64,000 nt of DNA from Ixodes scapularis (taxonomy: Eukaryota; Arthropoda; Arachnida; Ixodida; Ixodidae): contig NW_024609846.1 in NCBI RefSeq assembly GCF_016920785.2, forward strand, positions 104,770,831 through 104,834,830, given 5' to 3'. The translations under genes were made by a program, and so were the position numbers. Of this stretch, positions 26,501-38,500 are shown one piece after another (the stretch's first letter is position 1; each line of letters starts with the position of its first letter). The notes beneath the pieces were generated by a model. That model was given only the letters and a program-made list of their open reading frames with translations. It was not told where the DNA came from and did not search any database.

Positions 26501-29500
26501 AACCCCCAGGAAACGAAAACAAAGTTCAACATAACAAACAAAAAGCACACAATACAAAAAAAATAAATAATAATAACAATAATAATAACAATAATAAAAG
26601 GGGGGGGGGGGGAGTTACGCAATCGGTCGCATTTACGAGGCCCTAGCACGGCCCGAGTGTCCTCAGAGGGCGTCCAAACCGAAATCGCGAAGCGCGCGCG
26701 ACTCCGATCGCCGCGACGGGGGGCCCTGCCAGGAGGGAGAGACCGAGAAAGGCCCAACACCTTGGGAGGGCGAGCCAGGTCCCGATCCCAATCACCTCCC
26801 CCCGCGACAGGACCCCCCATCACGGCAACAGTCGAGAGCAACGCGCGTCCCGCAATCCCGGCCCGAACGCAACTTCCCCACACAATCAATTCCGCGCCCG
26901 CGAAAAGGCTCGGCAGAGAAGCGCGGATCCCGCCCGGTCTTCTGGGATGGGGAAGCGCACATCCAGGGGCGCCGAGAGGAAGGCCTCGATCGCAGCTGGA
27001 AGAAACGTGCGGCTATGGCGAACTGTGCGAGCCCGTAGCTGCTCGGGTTGTCCGGACCGCTTACTAATGCGGAGGACAGAGTTGAGATAAGTGTTCTCTA
27101 GTGAACCGTCCAGGAGGCGGCACAACAGTCTCACACGCGCAACGACCCGTAGATGGTCTAATGTCTGCCAGCTGAGGCGCCTCAGTCGATCCTCATAGGT
27201 CTGGGGGGTGACCAGCGTCCGGTCCGTCCGCGACAGGAGAGTTCGTGTTGCGCGACGCTGGACCCCCTCCAGACGCTGAGAGAGGTGGGCTTGGTAGGGG
27301 CTCCAGGTTGAAGCGCAGTATTCTAAACGCGGGAGCACCAGAGCGGTATAGAGGATCCGAAAGGCCTCCGGACCGCAGGAGCGCGACACCCTTGTGACGA
27401 ACCCGAGGGTTCGACGTGCCTTTGCCACGATGTTGGAAATATGTAAGGTAAAATCCAAAGTAGGTGCAAGGGTCACCCCCAGAATTTGAAGGTGTGTGGC
27501 GACGGACACAGGAGTGCCAGAGAAAGAATAGCAAGGGGGGTCGACACTCTTCTTCTTACTGAAGCGCATAGCAGCACTTTTGGTGAGGCTAAGTCGTAGA
27601 TAGTTGGCAGCAGACCAGTCTGCAATCAGGGAGATGTGGTCTTGAAGGCGGGAGCTAGAAGAAGGGTGGTTCAAACGGGACAAAATGGTTGTGTCGTCGG
27701 CGTATTGGATAAGCAGGGTGTTCTCCGTCTTCGGCATGTCATTAACATACACTGAGAAAAGAGTGGGTCCCAGCACAGAGCCTTGTGGCACACCCGAAGA
27801 AATGGTGAAGTCCTCAGACGAAGACCCGTGGAACACCACCTTGTGAGAGCGACCAATAAGGAAGCGAGCTATCCAACGTAGCAGGGAGCCGTGTACACCA
27901 ACCCCTGCGAGCTTCTGGAGAAGAAGGTGATGGTCCAGCGTGTCAAACGCATTGCTATAGTCTAGTTGGATGAGGTCCGTGGAAGTGTGGTCGTCCAGCG
28001 CATCGCTTATGTAGTGCGTGATGGTGGCCAGGGCAGTTTCGCAACTTCTTCCTGGCCTAAATCCATGCTGCGACGAGGAGAGTATGTTGCTGGCGGACAG
28101 ATAATCTAGAAGGGTACGATTTAGCATCCGCTCAAAAGTTCTGCACAGGATCGAAGTGACTGAGACTGGCCGATACGATGAGACGTCATTCACAGGCTTG
28201 CCTTTCCCTTTGTGGATAGGCGTCACCAAGGCCCGCTTCCAGAGGTCTGGAACAGCAGCCGTGTCCAGGAAAGACTGGAATATTGATAACAAAGATGGGG
28301 ATACCCGCGGGCAGAGCAGCCTGAGGAATGCCGGTGGGAAGTTGTCAGGGCCTGGTGAGAGCGAGGGCTTAATTTGTCGAAAAGCTTCATGAAGGTGCTC
28401 GAGTGACAGAGTTATGTCAGGCATCAGGAGGCTAGGGCATGGCGTGTTCTCCTCAATGTTTTGAGCCATTAGTACAATATCATCCGCATACATCAATCCC
28501 GGTAAGGATTGCTGAATTTTTTGGCCTAGCTTACTGTAAGAAAGGTTGAACCCAAGCCCACTCTTCTCTAGTCTATCCTCCAATCCTCTCAGATACAACA
28601 TAAACACCAAAGGCGATAACGGGCACCCCTGCCAAACCGGAGCGCCCGGAGCGCCCCTAGCGGACGCCACCGGCGCCGCGCATGCGCGAGGGGGGTGTGG
28701 GCAAAAAGCTCGCCGTCGCCCATAAACAAACCATTGAACTGCGATGTTGTCGGCTTCGGTGTGAGTCCCCCTGCCCTTTTTCGCGTTCGAATTGTTGGTT
28801 CTACGTCTTCCTGGCGATGTCTGACTATCTTGAGCGGCGTAAGCGAAATTACCGAGGCTCATTACACCGCAAAACTTCACGTGAATAATGTGACATGCGG
28901 CGATTCATTCCGCGTGGACGCCGCAGATTGTACGCTAAAGCCTGATTCGCATCATAACATTTCGCTCTGAATTTTCAGTCGCGACGCCGCTCGGGCGGCA
29001 AAAGCGTGACCCGTAGCTGAGATGGTCGACGACGATACTGAAAATCGCAAGCAGAATCGGACCAACTGAATTAGGCATAACAACAAGTCGGTGTTGGTCA
29101 CTGGTAACAATGACCAACATCTCCTCGTATTTACTGTTTACATCCAGCCTTCTTAACAACCTTCAAATTTAAGTCTTTTGAAGCCTGCACTCACTTCTTA
29201 TCGCAAGTACCGCGCCAACATTTGGTCTACGGACCGGCGTCGTCTAAGAGAGCAGACGACAAGCAGAAACGTTTGAAAGAGCAGACGACAATTCGAACAA
29301 TCAGGCGGCCGTTTGAACTTGAAGACGCACCGAACGTAGTCCCGAGGTGGTCCGCACAACTTGACAGTTTTCTCGCGTTCATATTAGAACAAAACAAATA
29401 AATCTGATGGCCACAAGTATCCGTGAATTCAACCCAAAGTGCTTCCCGCCCAAGCAATCGTTGTCCGACGGCGTCTGCTTTTCCCTTTTCACGGCACATA

Positions 29501-32500
29501 TCCAGATTCTCGGACGAACCGAGCACGTGAAAACTGACCTTCAAACCTTTCTCGACACTTTTGGTACGGCCCCAGTCGCGGCGTTTTGACGAGAAGTTAG
29601 GTTTTAGTCTGGTTCCTTTCAAAACAACGCAGGAATACACGTCTGGCATGGGGACTTCTGCCCACAGCCCCAGACCGGAAGTGCGACCGACGCGCCACCA
29701 CCGCGCCGTGACGTCAAAGAGATGAGTTCGTGTCAACGAGGTAGAGGGGCTTAGAGTGATAAACCGGAAGTTCGGAAGTGGCACCCCCCCGGTTGCCGCC
29801 ATATTTTACGCAAATGTGACCACTCGTCACGTGACCTCCCAAGAGCCGTGACGTCACAGGTAAGATGGCAGCGCCCAGAGCTGGCGGATGCGAGTTTGTT
29901 CGGTGCGCGGTAGCCGTGATGTGCAGCTGCTTTCCGACGACTTCGGGCTTCCTCGTGCTCGCTGACGCAGGTATAATGTGAAAATATGAAGGAATGAGAC
30001 TTTATACCGTTTTTGCGCAAGATCTCTCTGGATCATCTGGATATTAACGCCTGTGAGACAGCATCAGCTCTGCATCGCCGTACCGGTGCTCGGATTCCGG
30101 GATGTGTCCGAGGATCGATAGAACTTTGAGTGCTTTTAACATGAAATTTTCGCATTCTCTTAGCTTTGTTTGAACGTTGAAATATCTGAGAATCTACGCG
30201 AAATGTATACGTCGCGTTAGGGCCTAAGGGAAGTTGTTTCAGCCCTCCGTCACCGAACAACCATAGCAACTTTTAGCGAGGAAGCTCCTGCGATTTTAAC
30301 CTTTTGTGCTAATCCAGGATTCTACATTCGATCGCTTTTCTTCCTTTTTTTTTTGTGTGTGTGTGTGTGAGTGCGATGTGCACCCTTATTTTCAGCTACG
30401 AGGTTGGCGTTTTATTGAGTATGGGGAAGAATAAATCGTTGCAGGCATCTGCTTCAAAGCTATTCGACTTGCTATAAGAACAACTGTTTTGGTGCATGCA
30501 TAGATTAACTGCGCATTTTTTCTGTTTTGTAGGATTTATTGCAGCTATACTCTTTTCCATCAAGAGTGCATTGTATTAGTCGGTCAATTATTTAATTGTT
30601 CTAATTACCTGGATAAGATGATTCATATTTGTGTTCATCCCTTGCCTGGAGAGCAGTCTTGTTGAAAAATGTTGACCACCATTCCTTTCGGTCTCTTCAA
30701 TAGACTCTTTTTAAAAGTGTGGGCTGTCTATAGACCTTTTCCACAAGGGCGCCGCCATCTTGAATTGACGTCACTTCCAGTATGGGCGAAAACGTAACTT
30801 TGCCGTCGCCACGCCAATAGAAGACATTTAGGAAATAAGCCTAACCGTCACACATTCTCGTTTTGACTCGCCTCTATTTTTTTACTAGTTACAGGTTGAA
30901 ACGTTTTACTTTTTTTTCGTCGCCCATACTGGAAGTGACGACAATTCAAGATGGCGGCGCCCTTGCGGAAAAGGTCTATACTTCGCATCACCGTAACTTG
31001 GAAAAGGCCAACCGCCACAGCCCCCTCGAGCCAATCAGGGAGACGGAGCGAAGGTGTGTGACAAATCTGTGCAGACGAGCACTCTGGTGATATGTTGTCA
31101 TGTGCCTCTCTCCAATGTGTGTATTGACTCACCGAGACTGTATCCTTTGCCGTCTGCCAAATTCTAATAAAAAAAATTACAGTAGCTACTACTGTAATTA
31201 CCCCAGGCTTTCATACTTTGGGTATTTGTTCGACAAGAATGTTATGTCCGCCATCCCTGTGAATTCGGCTCAGCACCTATTGGACTCGAATGCCGCATTA
31301 GCGTTCGACGTGAACTGGGGCCCATTCGTGTGCTTCACGCCGAAAAAAATGGTGACGGTTGTGTTGCTTGATAGGGTTCTGCAAAGGGTCTGTTGTGTCA
31401 TACATATAGAAAGTGTCATGCTATATAACAATGCATCAACACATACTATTAAACTATATGCTCAGAGGTGTGTTTGTTTTTCCAATTAACAAGTTACAGC
31501 AGTGTGCTTTAATGCTATTATCATGTGTGTAGTTTTAAGTATCCTCTCTGCAATGCCTACGAAGGCCCCTGGGAGGAATAAATTAATAAATAACATTTTC
31601 ACATCACTGGAGTTGGTTTTCGGATGCACCACATGTTCAGGAAAGGTTGAACGAGTGCAGCCCCTTGCAAGAAGTCTGCCAGTCTGGTATGACCCCTTAA
31701 TTAATATTGAAGGGTCAGAGAAGCGAGTGTCCTCGCAAGGTCCAGAGCGTGCAATGGACACAATTCTCGGTGTGTAGACTCTCAAGGCATGAAGGCAAGC
31801 GGAAATATGTTTATCTGGTTAGTGTATCAAATATGTTTATTTCCACTTGATTACATAAGCATTGATTCTTAGTAAATGGTTCCATAACGAGTTCTTTCGG
31901 CGACAGTCTCGTGTCAGGCGTTCAGTCGTAGTACCTGTGGACCTTGTTGTCGGATGACGCTCCTGGCACGTCACGGTTCAGTTTGGTCGAGTGGCAACTT
32001 TGACCGACTGATGCTGTCTTGTAATCATACGTCATGTGCGGCCACTGACGTCTGATGCATTGAAGCTGCAGGGCTGGCTTCTAATCTGAAAAGTTTCCTG
32101 GTAGTTTTCGGCACCAATGTAGCAAGCTCGGGCATGTATTGCTTACGTGGCTGTGCCTTTTGCTGTACCGTTGACTTGAAAGCTGGCAACAATTTTTGTT
32201 TGCTATCCAAGTCTGGTGATGCTTGCAGTTCACTTTTGAGAGCAATCAACCATTCTATTCCTTCAAGTCACTCAGGGGCATTCTCCCTCAAAGTTGGAAA
32301 TTGTGCGCTTCGTGGAGTGGACACAGAAAATTCGTGTCAGCAAATTTTTAGGTATTGTCCTTGGACGACAACCGACACCAAATCCACTGTCACTGCATCG
32401 CCGCTCACCTGCTTTGTCGTGCTTACCTCTTGTTGAGGTGATCGACATGAGGAGCTTTGGGGTAATCAGGGATTCAGAATCTTCGACTCAGCACCCTCGG

Positions 32501-35500
32501 CATCAGGGACAAAGGTCGCCGAACGTAATCCTTAATTTCCCGTGGTCGCTCCTTGAGACGTAACTGAGGGTCGTTTGGCACGAACCCTCGCCAACCAATT
32601 CATTGGTACGGGCTGCTTTGGTAGACATGGTCCGCTTCATGCAGTGGTAGCAAAGCGGTTTTCGGTCGCACATTCGCATCACCTACGTTTTCCTCGGTGT
32701 ACTTTGTTGAGCACAGACCTACACACGATGTCGGGAATGCTTCGGCGTTACGAGTGTCTCATTGAATTGGCATTGAATACTAAGAACAGCCGGTGGCGTT
32801 CGTCGTGCCATTGTGGCGTAAGTTGCCCTTGGTTTGTCAGATGCCGCTTCGCTCGCAGAAGTCTCGGTTGAAATACCTGTCAAACTTGTTCCGAAACAAT
32901 CTCGGCAATCAAAATAAAAGCCGGGCAACTGATGGCAGGAAGTAGCTTCCTGATCTCCTCCCAGACAACGTCGTGGATGATGTCGTGGATGCCTGGGAGG
33001 CTGACGTCGAAGTAGTAGCTGGACAACTCGAGTGTCGAGACGCCGGCAAGTTGTTTATAGTGGCAGGCTCGGGCATGCAGTGCACATTCCATGTTGGAAG
33101 CCTCAGTGATATGAACACTTCGACTGTTGTTGGGGGGTTGCGGACAAGGCTGCCGAAGGTGTTGTCCCTCACGTGAGGCGCATGGGATTCTTAGGTTCTT
33201 GTCTTCTGTAGCATCAAGGTCGGCGTGGGCGTGGGCGCTCGATCAAGCGCAAAACATCCTCCACGAGCGCGGTGGCGCTCTCATTGGGGCAGTGTCCTGG
33301 ACAGAATCAAGAATGCGGCTCTCTCTCGTTGATGTTGGCTGACGAATGCGCGCTTCAGCTCGATCTTGCAAACTTCCCATGACGTTAAGGAGGATCCATG
33401 GTTCTCAGACCAGTGCCGGCAGTTTCTTCCACGAGAAGTATAGGTTCTGCAGGAGCTGGTTGTCTGTCCACCCAATGTGGTGGGCGACACTGTCATATTG
33501 TTCAATCCAGTCCTTGACGTCTTCATACAGCTTGCGTGAAAAAGCGTCGGAGTGTGATTCGCGACGGGCATGCAAACAATGGTGGGAGGGGACACGGTTT
33601 GCTGCTACAGGTTTGTCATTGTTGGCTTAGTCAGCTTCGGATTTTCTGACAGGAGACCGAATTCCGCTGGTTTTTCCTGGTAGCAGCAACTGGCTCGGAT
33701 TTCAGGTGCTTCGTGGTGTATTTCCGAGGTTACTCCTTGTGGTCCTCGGTCGTCTTGCGGTTGTTCTGCCAGGCTCGAGTCAGGACTTTGTCTACGGCTT
33801 GACAGGGGTATAAGACGCAGAATAGTCCGCCAGCCGTGTCCCATTATCGGGTAACTCGGCTGAAGAGCCGCCGGGTTTACACAGAGTGAAGGGCTATGGG
33901 TAAAGTGCCCAGCACCTCCACCTGAACATACGATTGCAGCTGAGCATGACCTGCAGTGTCCCAGAATAGTGAATATTGATAGAAGATAGCACTGGAACAA
34001 GGATCCGTGACAGTATAACAAAACTCGCAGAAGAGAATCTATCCTGACCACTGAAGAAGCTGCACTGCCTTAGTGGCATTCTGTCCGAATAAATCCTCTC
34101 CTTCGGGGTTTGGCGACTGCCGTGGACGAACTGAACTGAAATGGATGTGGGACCACTTTTCTGGTAATGAGCCACTGCAGACTGTTGCCACAAAGCGGCG
34201 TGAGCTGGGTACGTAACACGCTCGATGAAATGTCCGGACAGCTTGCAATTCGCGTCACGAGTGTGGATGAAACGTTTGTGTTGACGAAACGTGCGACAGA
34301 CCAGCGGGATCAATACCAACTGCAACACCTGTGCTCCGTGAAAGTGCACGTCTAAGCCGGAACAATGTCGGAAGCAGCACAGCATCACCTAAAGCATGGC
34401 ACAGGAACTACCAGCTTCAAGGCAGCTCTTCAGTGCGCCGCACACCTGTGCTCCGTGAAAGTGCACTTCTACGCCGGAACAATTTGTAAGCAGCACAGCA
34501 TCATTCAGCACGGCACGGGAACTACCAGCTTCAAGGCAGCCTTCCGGTGCGCCGCACAACCGAAGTGAGCCCTCGGTCATTTGATCGAAGCTGCACCGCG
34601 ATTGCACACCGCCAAGCACGACTCACGCAATTTCCGTCGCTAAACTGTGTATCCAAATATATTGCACACGCTTCACTGCAAACCTCGAAGATTCCGATGG
34701 TCAACGAGAGCACAGAAACGTCGCCTTAAATTTTATCCTAGCGGTATCCGAATCAATCCGAGGTCCGAGCAACGTAGGTCAGATTGTCTCTTCCGTGGCA
34801 ATATCCCGATCGGTCACCAGCGAAATGCACACCGTTCCTCCGTATTTTCACGTTATACCTACGTCAAACACCACGCTGAACTCTGAACTCGCTTTCGACC
34901 GGCCTCACATGACGGCTTCCGCGTCTGAAATCAACTCGCCGAGACGAACGACAACCAACAAAGCATCCGACAAGCTCCGGCCCAGCTGGGGCCAGCCGCT
35001 GCATGGGCGCTGCCATCTTTCCTGTGACGTCACGTATTTGGTTTGGTCATGTGACGTGTGGTCAAATTTGCGTACAATGGCAGCCTCCTTATGGGGGTCA
35101 CTTTCGAGTGCAGACCGGAACCCCGGTTTATCGCTCTAAGCCCCTCTACCTCGTTGGTTCGTGTATACTTCAGCGCAAGCACCACGTGATTAATAAAGAC
35201 CAGTCACGTGATATAGGGCCATTTTTCCGTGGCGCTCGTGGGCCCCAACTACAAATTCCTATAGCGCCGTAAATATAGCTCTAAAAATTTTTTTCTTCAT
35301 AGTAAAATCGTTTTATGACATCCTTTTTCCATCTAAGCTGTTTAAAAAAAATGTTTTTTTTTTCATTTGAATGAGTCCTTTAACATGTAATACTCTAAAC
35401 TCTTCAATAAAGTTCCTAATTAGCCTCGACCCTGCCATGCCTCACAAGTCAAATAGGATCAAATAAACCTGTAATCAATAATTGCACAGTCGCGGATGGC

Positions 35501-38500
35501 TATATTTTTTGTTCTAAACGCCTGGATTTTGGCAAGCGCTTCAAAAATCAGCCGTCGGAGAGCGCGATGCGCCTCGGGAGATCTGGCCGAGCGGGCGCGG
35601 TCTTGACGTCACCATGCCTCGGAGGGCCAAGCCTATCGCAAGTTTTTCGTACGCTACGATGAAATCTTGCGTTTTATGAACAAATCTACATCGCCAACAA
35701 ATTCGCTCGCTTACGTCGTCGCGACGACCAACGTGCATTTCTATGTGCTCCCTGTACGCGTCCCAACGAAAGAAAAGAAAAAAAAACGCAGTGTCTAGCG
35801 TTATGTCCGAGTTCCGTTCGGCGTAACCCAATGTGAAAATTAAAGTTACGTCCGACAGAACTCTAAATAAAAACGCCTGACGGAAATGAAAATGAAAGTT
35901 ACGTCTGACACAAATAAAAGCTAAAGTGCGTCCTGTCTAACCTTTGCAACCTTCTTGAATGTTACGCTTTACGGCCAATACATGACGTAAACACAAACAT
36001 ATAGTTAATTATTACTACGTTACGTTCGATGCAGCATTTGTTTATTGGTTAAAATCGCGACTCCATCAGTACATTATTATTTTTTTTCTTTCTCGTATTT
36101 TATTTTTCAGGCCATTTTTTTTTTAAGACGATTTCTTGCGACACTTTCTGAGAATCACGGACGTTCAAAGCAATTATTAAGAGAGCTAGAATGGCAATAT
36201 GATACGAACGTGCTGTTTACAGCAGCAGTTTCCGGCAGACTTGTACTGTACTTGTACTGGCACAATTTTCACGTACCACTCAAGTCACCAAGCGCACTAG
36301 CTTTGGCAGTGTTTTCTTCCAGTGTATTAAATAAAGAGCTGTTTCGAAGGGGCCGCCCGGGTGTGAGAATGATAGACCCTCGGCCTTTAGCCATATCAAT
36401 TATGCACTCAGCCCGAGCCAGCGAGGGATACAAGCAGGTGTAAAAAACATGGCAAGGATAACAAGAAATGTATGTGACAGGTATCGGACCTGCCCAGCTT
36501 CGGCAGCCTCTAAACAGTTTTTTATTTAGTACACTCTGGAAGAAAACACTGCCAAAGATAGTGTGCTTGGTGACTTGAGTGTTATGTGAAGATTGTGCCA
36601 GTTTTCAACAAGTCTGCCGGAAACCCTGCTGCTTTAAACAACACACTCCAGCCCTCTCAACAAAGCTGAAGGGACGACTAGAGTTGAGATTTTAACCGAT
36701 TCACGAATGCTGCATTGGATGTAGCGCAGTAATAATTCAGGATATTTTTGTATTTGTGTGTCGGCCGTAAAGCGGAACTTACGCGTAAGTTGCATAGGTA
36801 CAGGACGTAACTTTACTCTTTATTCCGAATTCGGTCGGACGTAACTTTAATTTTCATATTGGGTCACGTCGGACGTAACTTTAATTTTCGTATTGGGTTA
36901 CGTCGGACGTAACTCGAAACGTTGGGATAAAGTTACGTTGGATGTAATTTTAATTTGTATTTCGGGTTCCGTCGGACGTAACGCTAGACACTGGGTTTTA
37001 CGGAATGGTACTTGAAGCTGAACGCCGCGGCGGAGACAAACCCTAGAACCACAGATACCAGAAAAAGCTACAACGGCAATTATCTCACCGACCAAGTGAC
37101 CACCAGACTATTTAGGAGCGCTAGAGCAAAACACGTCGACGACCCAGGACAAGACCATTTGCACACGACCGGCTGGCTTGATGAATGAAATACGCCCACA
37201 TGACCTTTGTAGACCCTTCTTGTATGAATAGCTTCAACCCTGACCTCTATTTTGGGGTAAGAAGACCAGTCTTTCCCCTCGTCGTACCTAGCTTGTTTTC
37301 AAAGCAGCGGTGACGAACGCTCTCGTCGAAAAGGGACACTCCTCAATTCAATCTCCTTTTTTGTGTTATAGAGCTCAAGCTGAAGATAAAAAAATATTTT
37401 CCTTTTGCTCAGCCAGCTAATAAACCTAATAGATTCAGCTATTATGAAACACAGGGCACTATGAAACTATAACAGATATGAAGTCGTTAGGGGTGCATGA
37501 AAGGGAGTCATGGTGCCAGGACTGTCATTCAGGAATGCGGTATTGTGTAAGAGATCAGAAATCCAGGCAGGTTTAGAGATACAGCAAAGGAGTGTGGGTA
37601 GGTTGGCGTTGGGGGCACATGGGAATACACCAAATGAGGGAGTACAGGGGGATATGGGTTGGGCATCTTTCAAGAGTAGAGAAGTGATCAGTAAAGTAAA
37701 ATTTGGACAAAGACTAGCTCAAATTGAGGATGCACGGTGGGCAGCGAAAGTGTACAAGTACTATCTACAGGGTGAAACAAAAAGACGCCAGGCTCTTTAA
37801 ATCGACCGGAAAATTTGGTTTCTTAACCTATCGCGCTACGACTTTGTGCAGCGTTGCCCACAGATGGTGCATTTTTTTTGTAAAATTTGCCAAGAGCGAA
37901 CTTACCTGAGGAAAAAGTAAAGAAAGAAAAAGGCTTAGCTCCTATGGAAACGCAGCGACGCCACCGGTCTGCAAACAACACGGCGCCATTTTGCACGGGA
38001 GACAAGAGATGGTGCAACAAACGCCGCCAACGAATGAGCATACGGCACCGAGAGGAGGCCTTTTTAGCAGACAATTTTTTCGACTCAAAAGCGGCGCGTG
38101 TGCCGCAGACGGCGCGCGATAACAGCAAGAAACTGCAGTTCCTTGTCTGCAAAAGGGCCGGCTCTCGGCGTTGTCTGCTCGTTCGTTGGCGGCAGTTGGC
38201 GTCGCGACCGCTTGCGCCACCTCTTGTCTCCCGTGCGAAACGGTGTCGTGTTGTTTAAAGACCGGTGGCGTCGCTGCGTTTCCATAGGAGCTAAGCCTTT
38301 TTCTTTCTTTACTTTTTCCTCAGGTAAGTTCGCTCTTCGCAAATTTTACAAAAAAAAAATGCACCATCTGTGGGCAACGCTGCACAAAGTTGTAGCGCGA
38401 TAGGTTAAGAAACTGAATTTTCCGGTCGATTTAAAGAGCCTGGCGTCTCCTTGTTTCACCCTGTATATGTGAAAAGTCTGAACACAAAGCGGACAAACCA

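Larger units (their letters stand above)
24100..35383. mobile_element. Possible 11 kb TTAA-bounded composite transposon
   Basis: Left end TTAAAGGGATACTG (24100) and right end reading inward TTAAAGGACTC (35383) are similar. Right-arm segment 35240-35390 matches 24440-24590 in inverse, and right-arm 34990-35165 matches 29735-29885 in inverse (shared ACGAGGTAGAGGGGCTTAGA and TGACGTCACAGG). On the right the two segments are adjacent; on the left they are 5 kb apart, with LINEs between. This fits one element whose left arm was split by later insertions, but two related elements are also possible. Confidence 0.35.

Noticed and set aside
25300..28880. Two long minus-strand frames (529 and 664 codons) as host genes
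   Set aside because: Both are products of nested LINE insertions and include UTR or flanking sequence; not host genes.
37887..38342. Similar open frames on opposite strands (PEEKVKKEKGLAPMETQRR) as a gene pair
   Set aside because: They are the two arms of one foldback element read in opposite directions.
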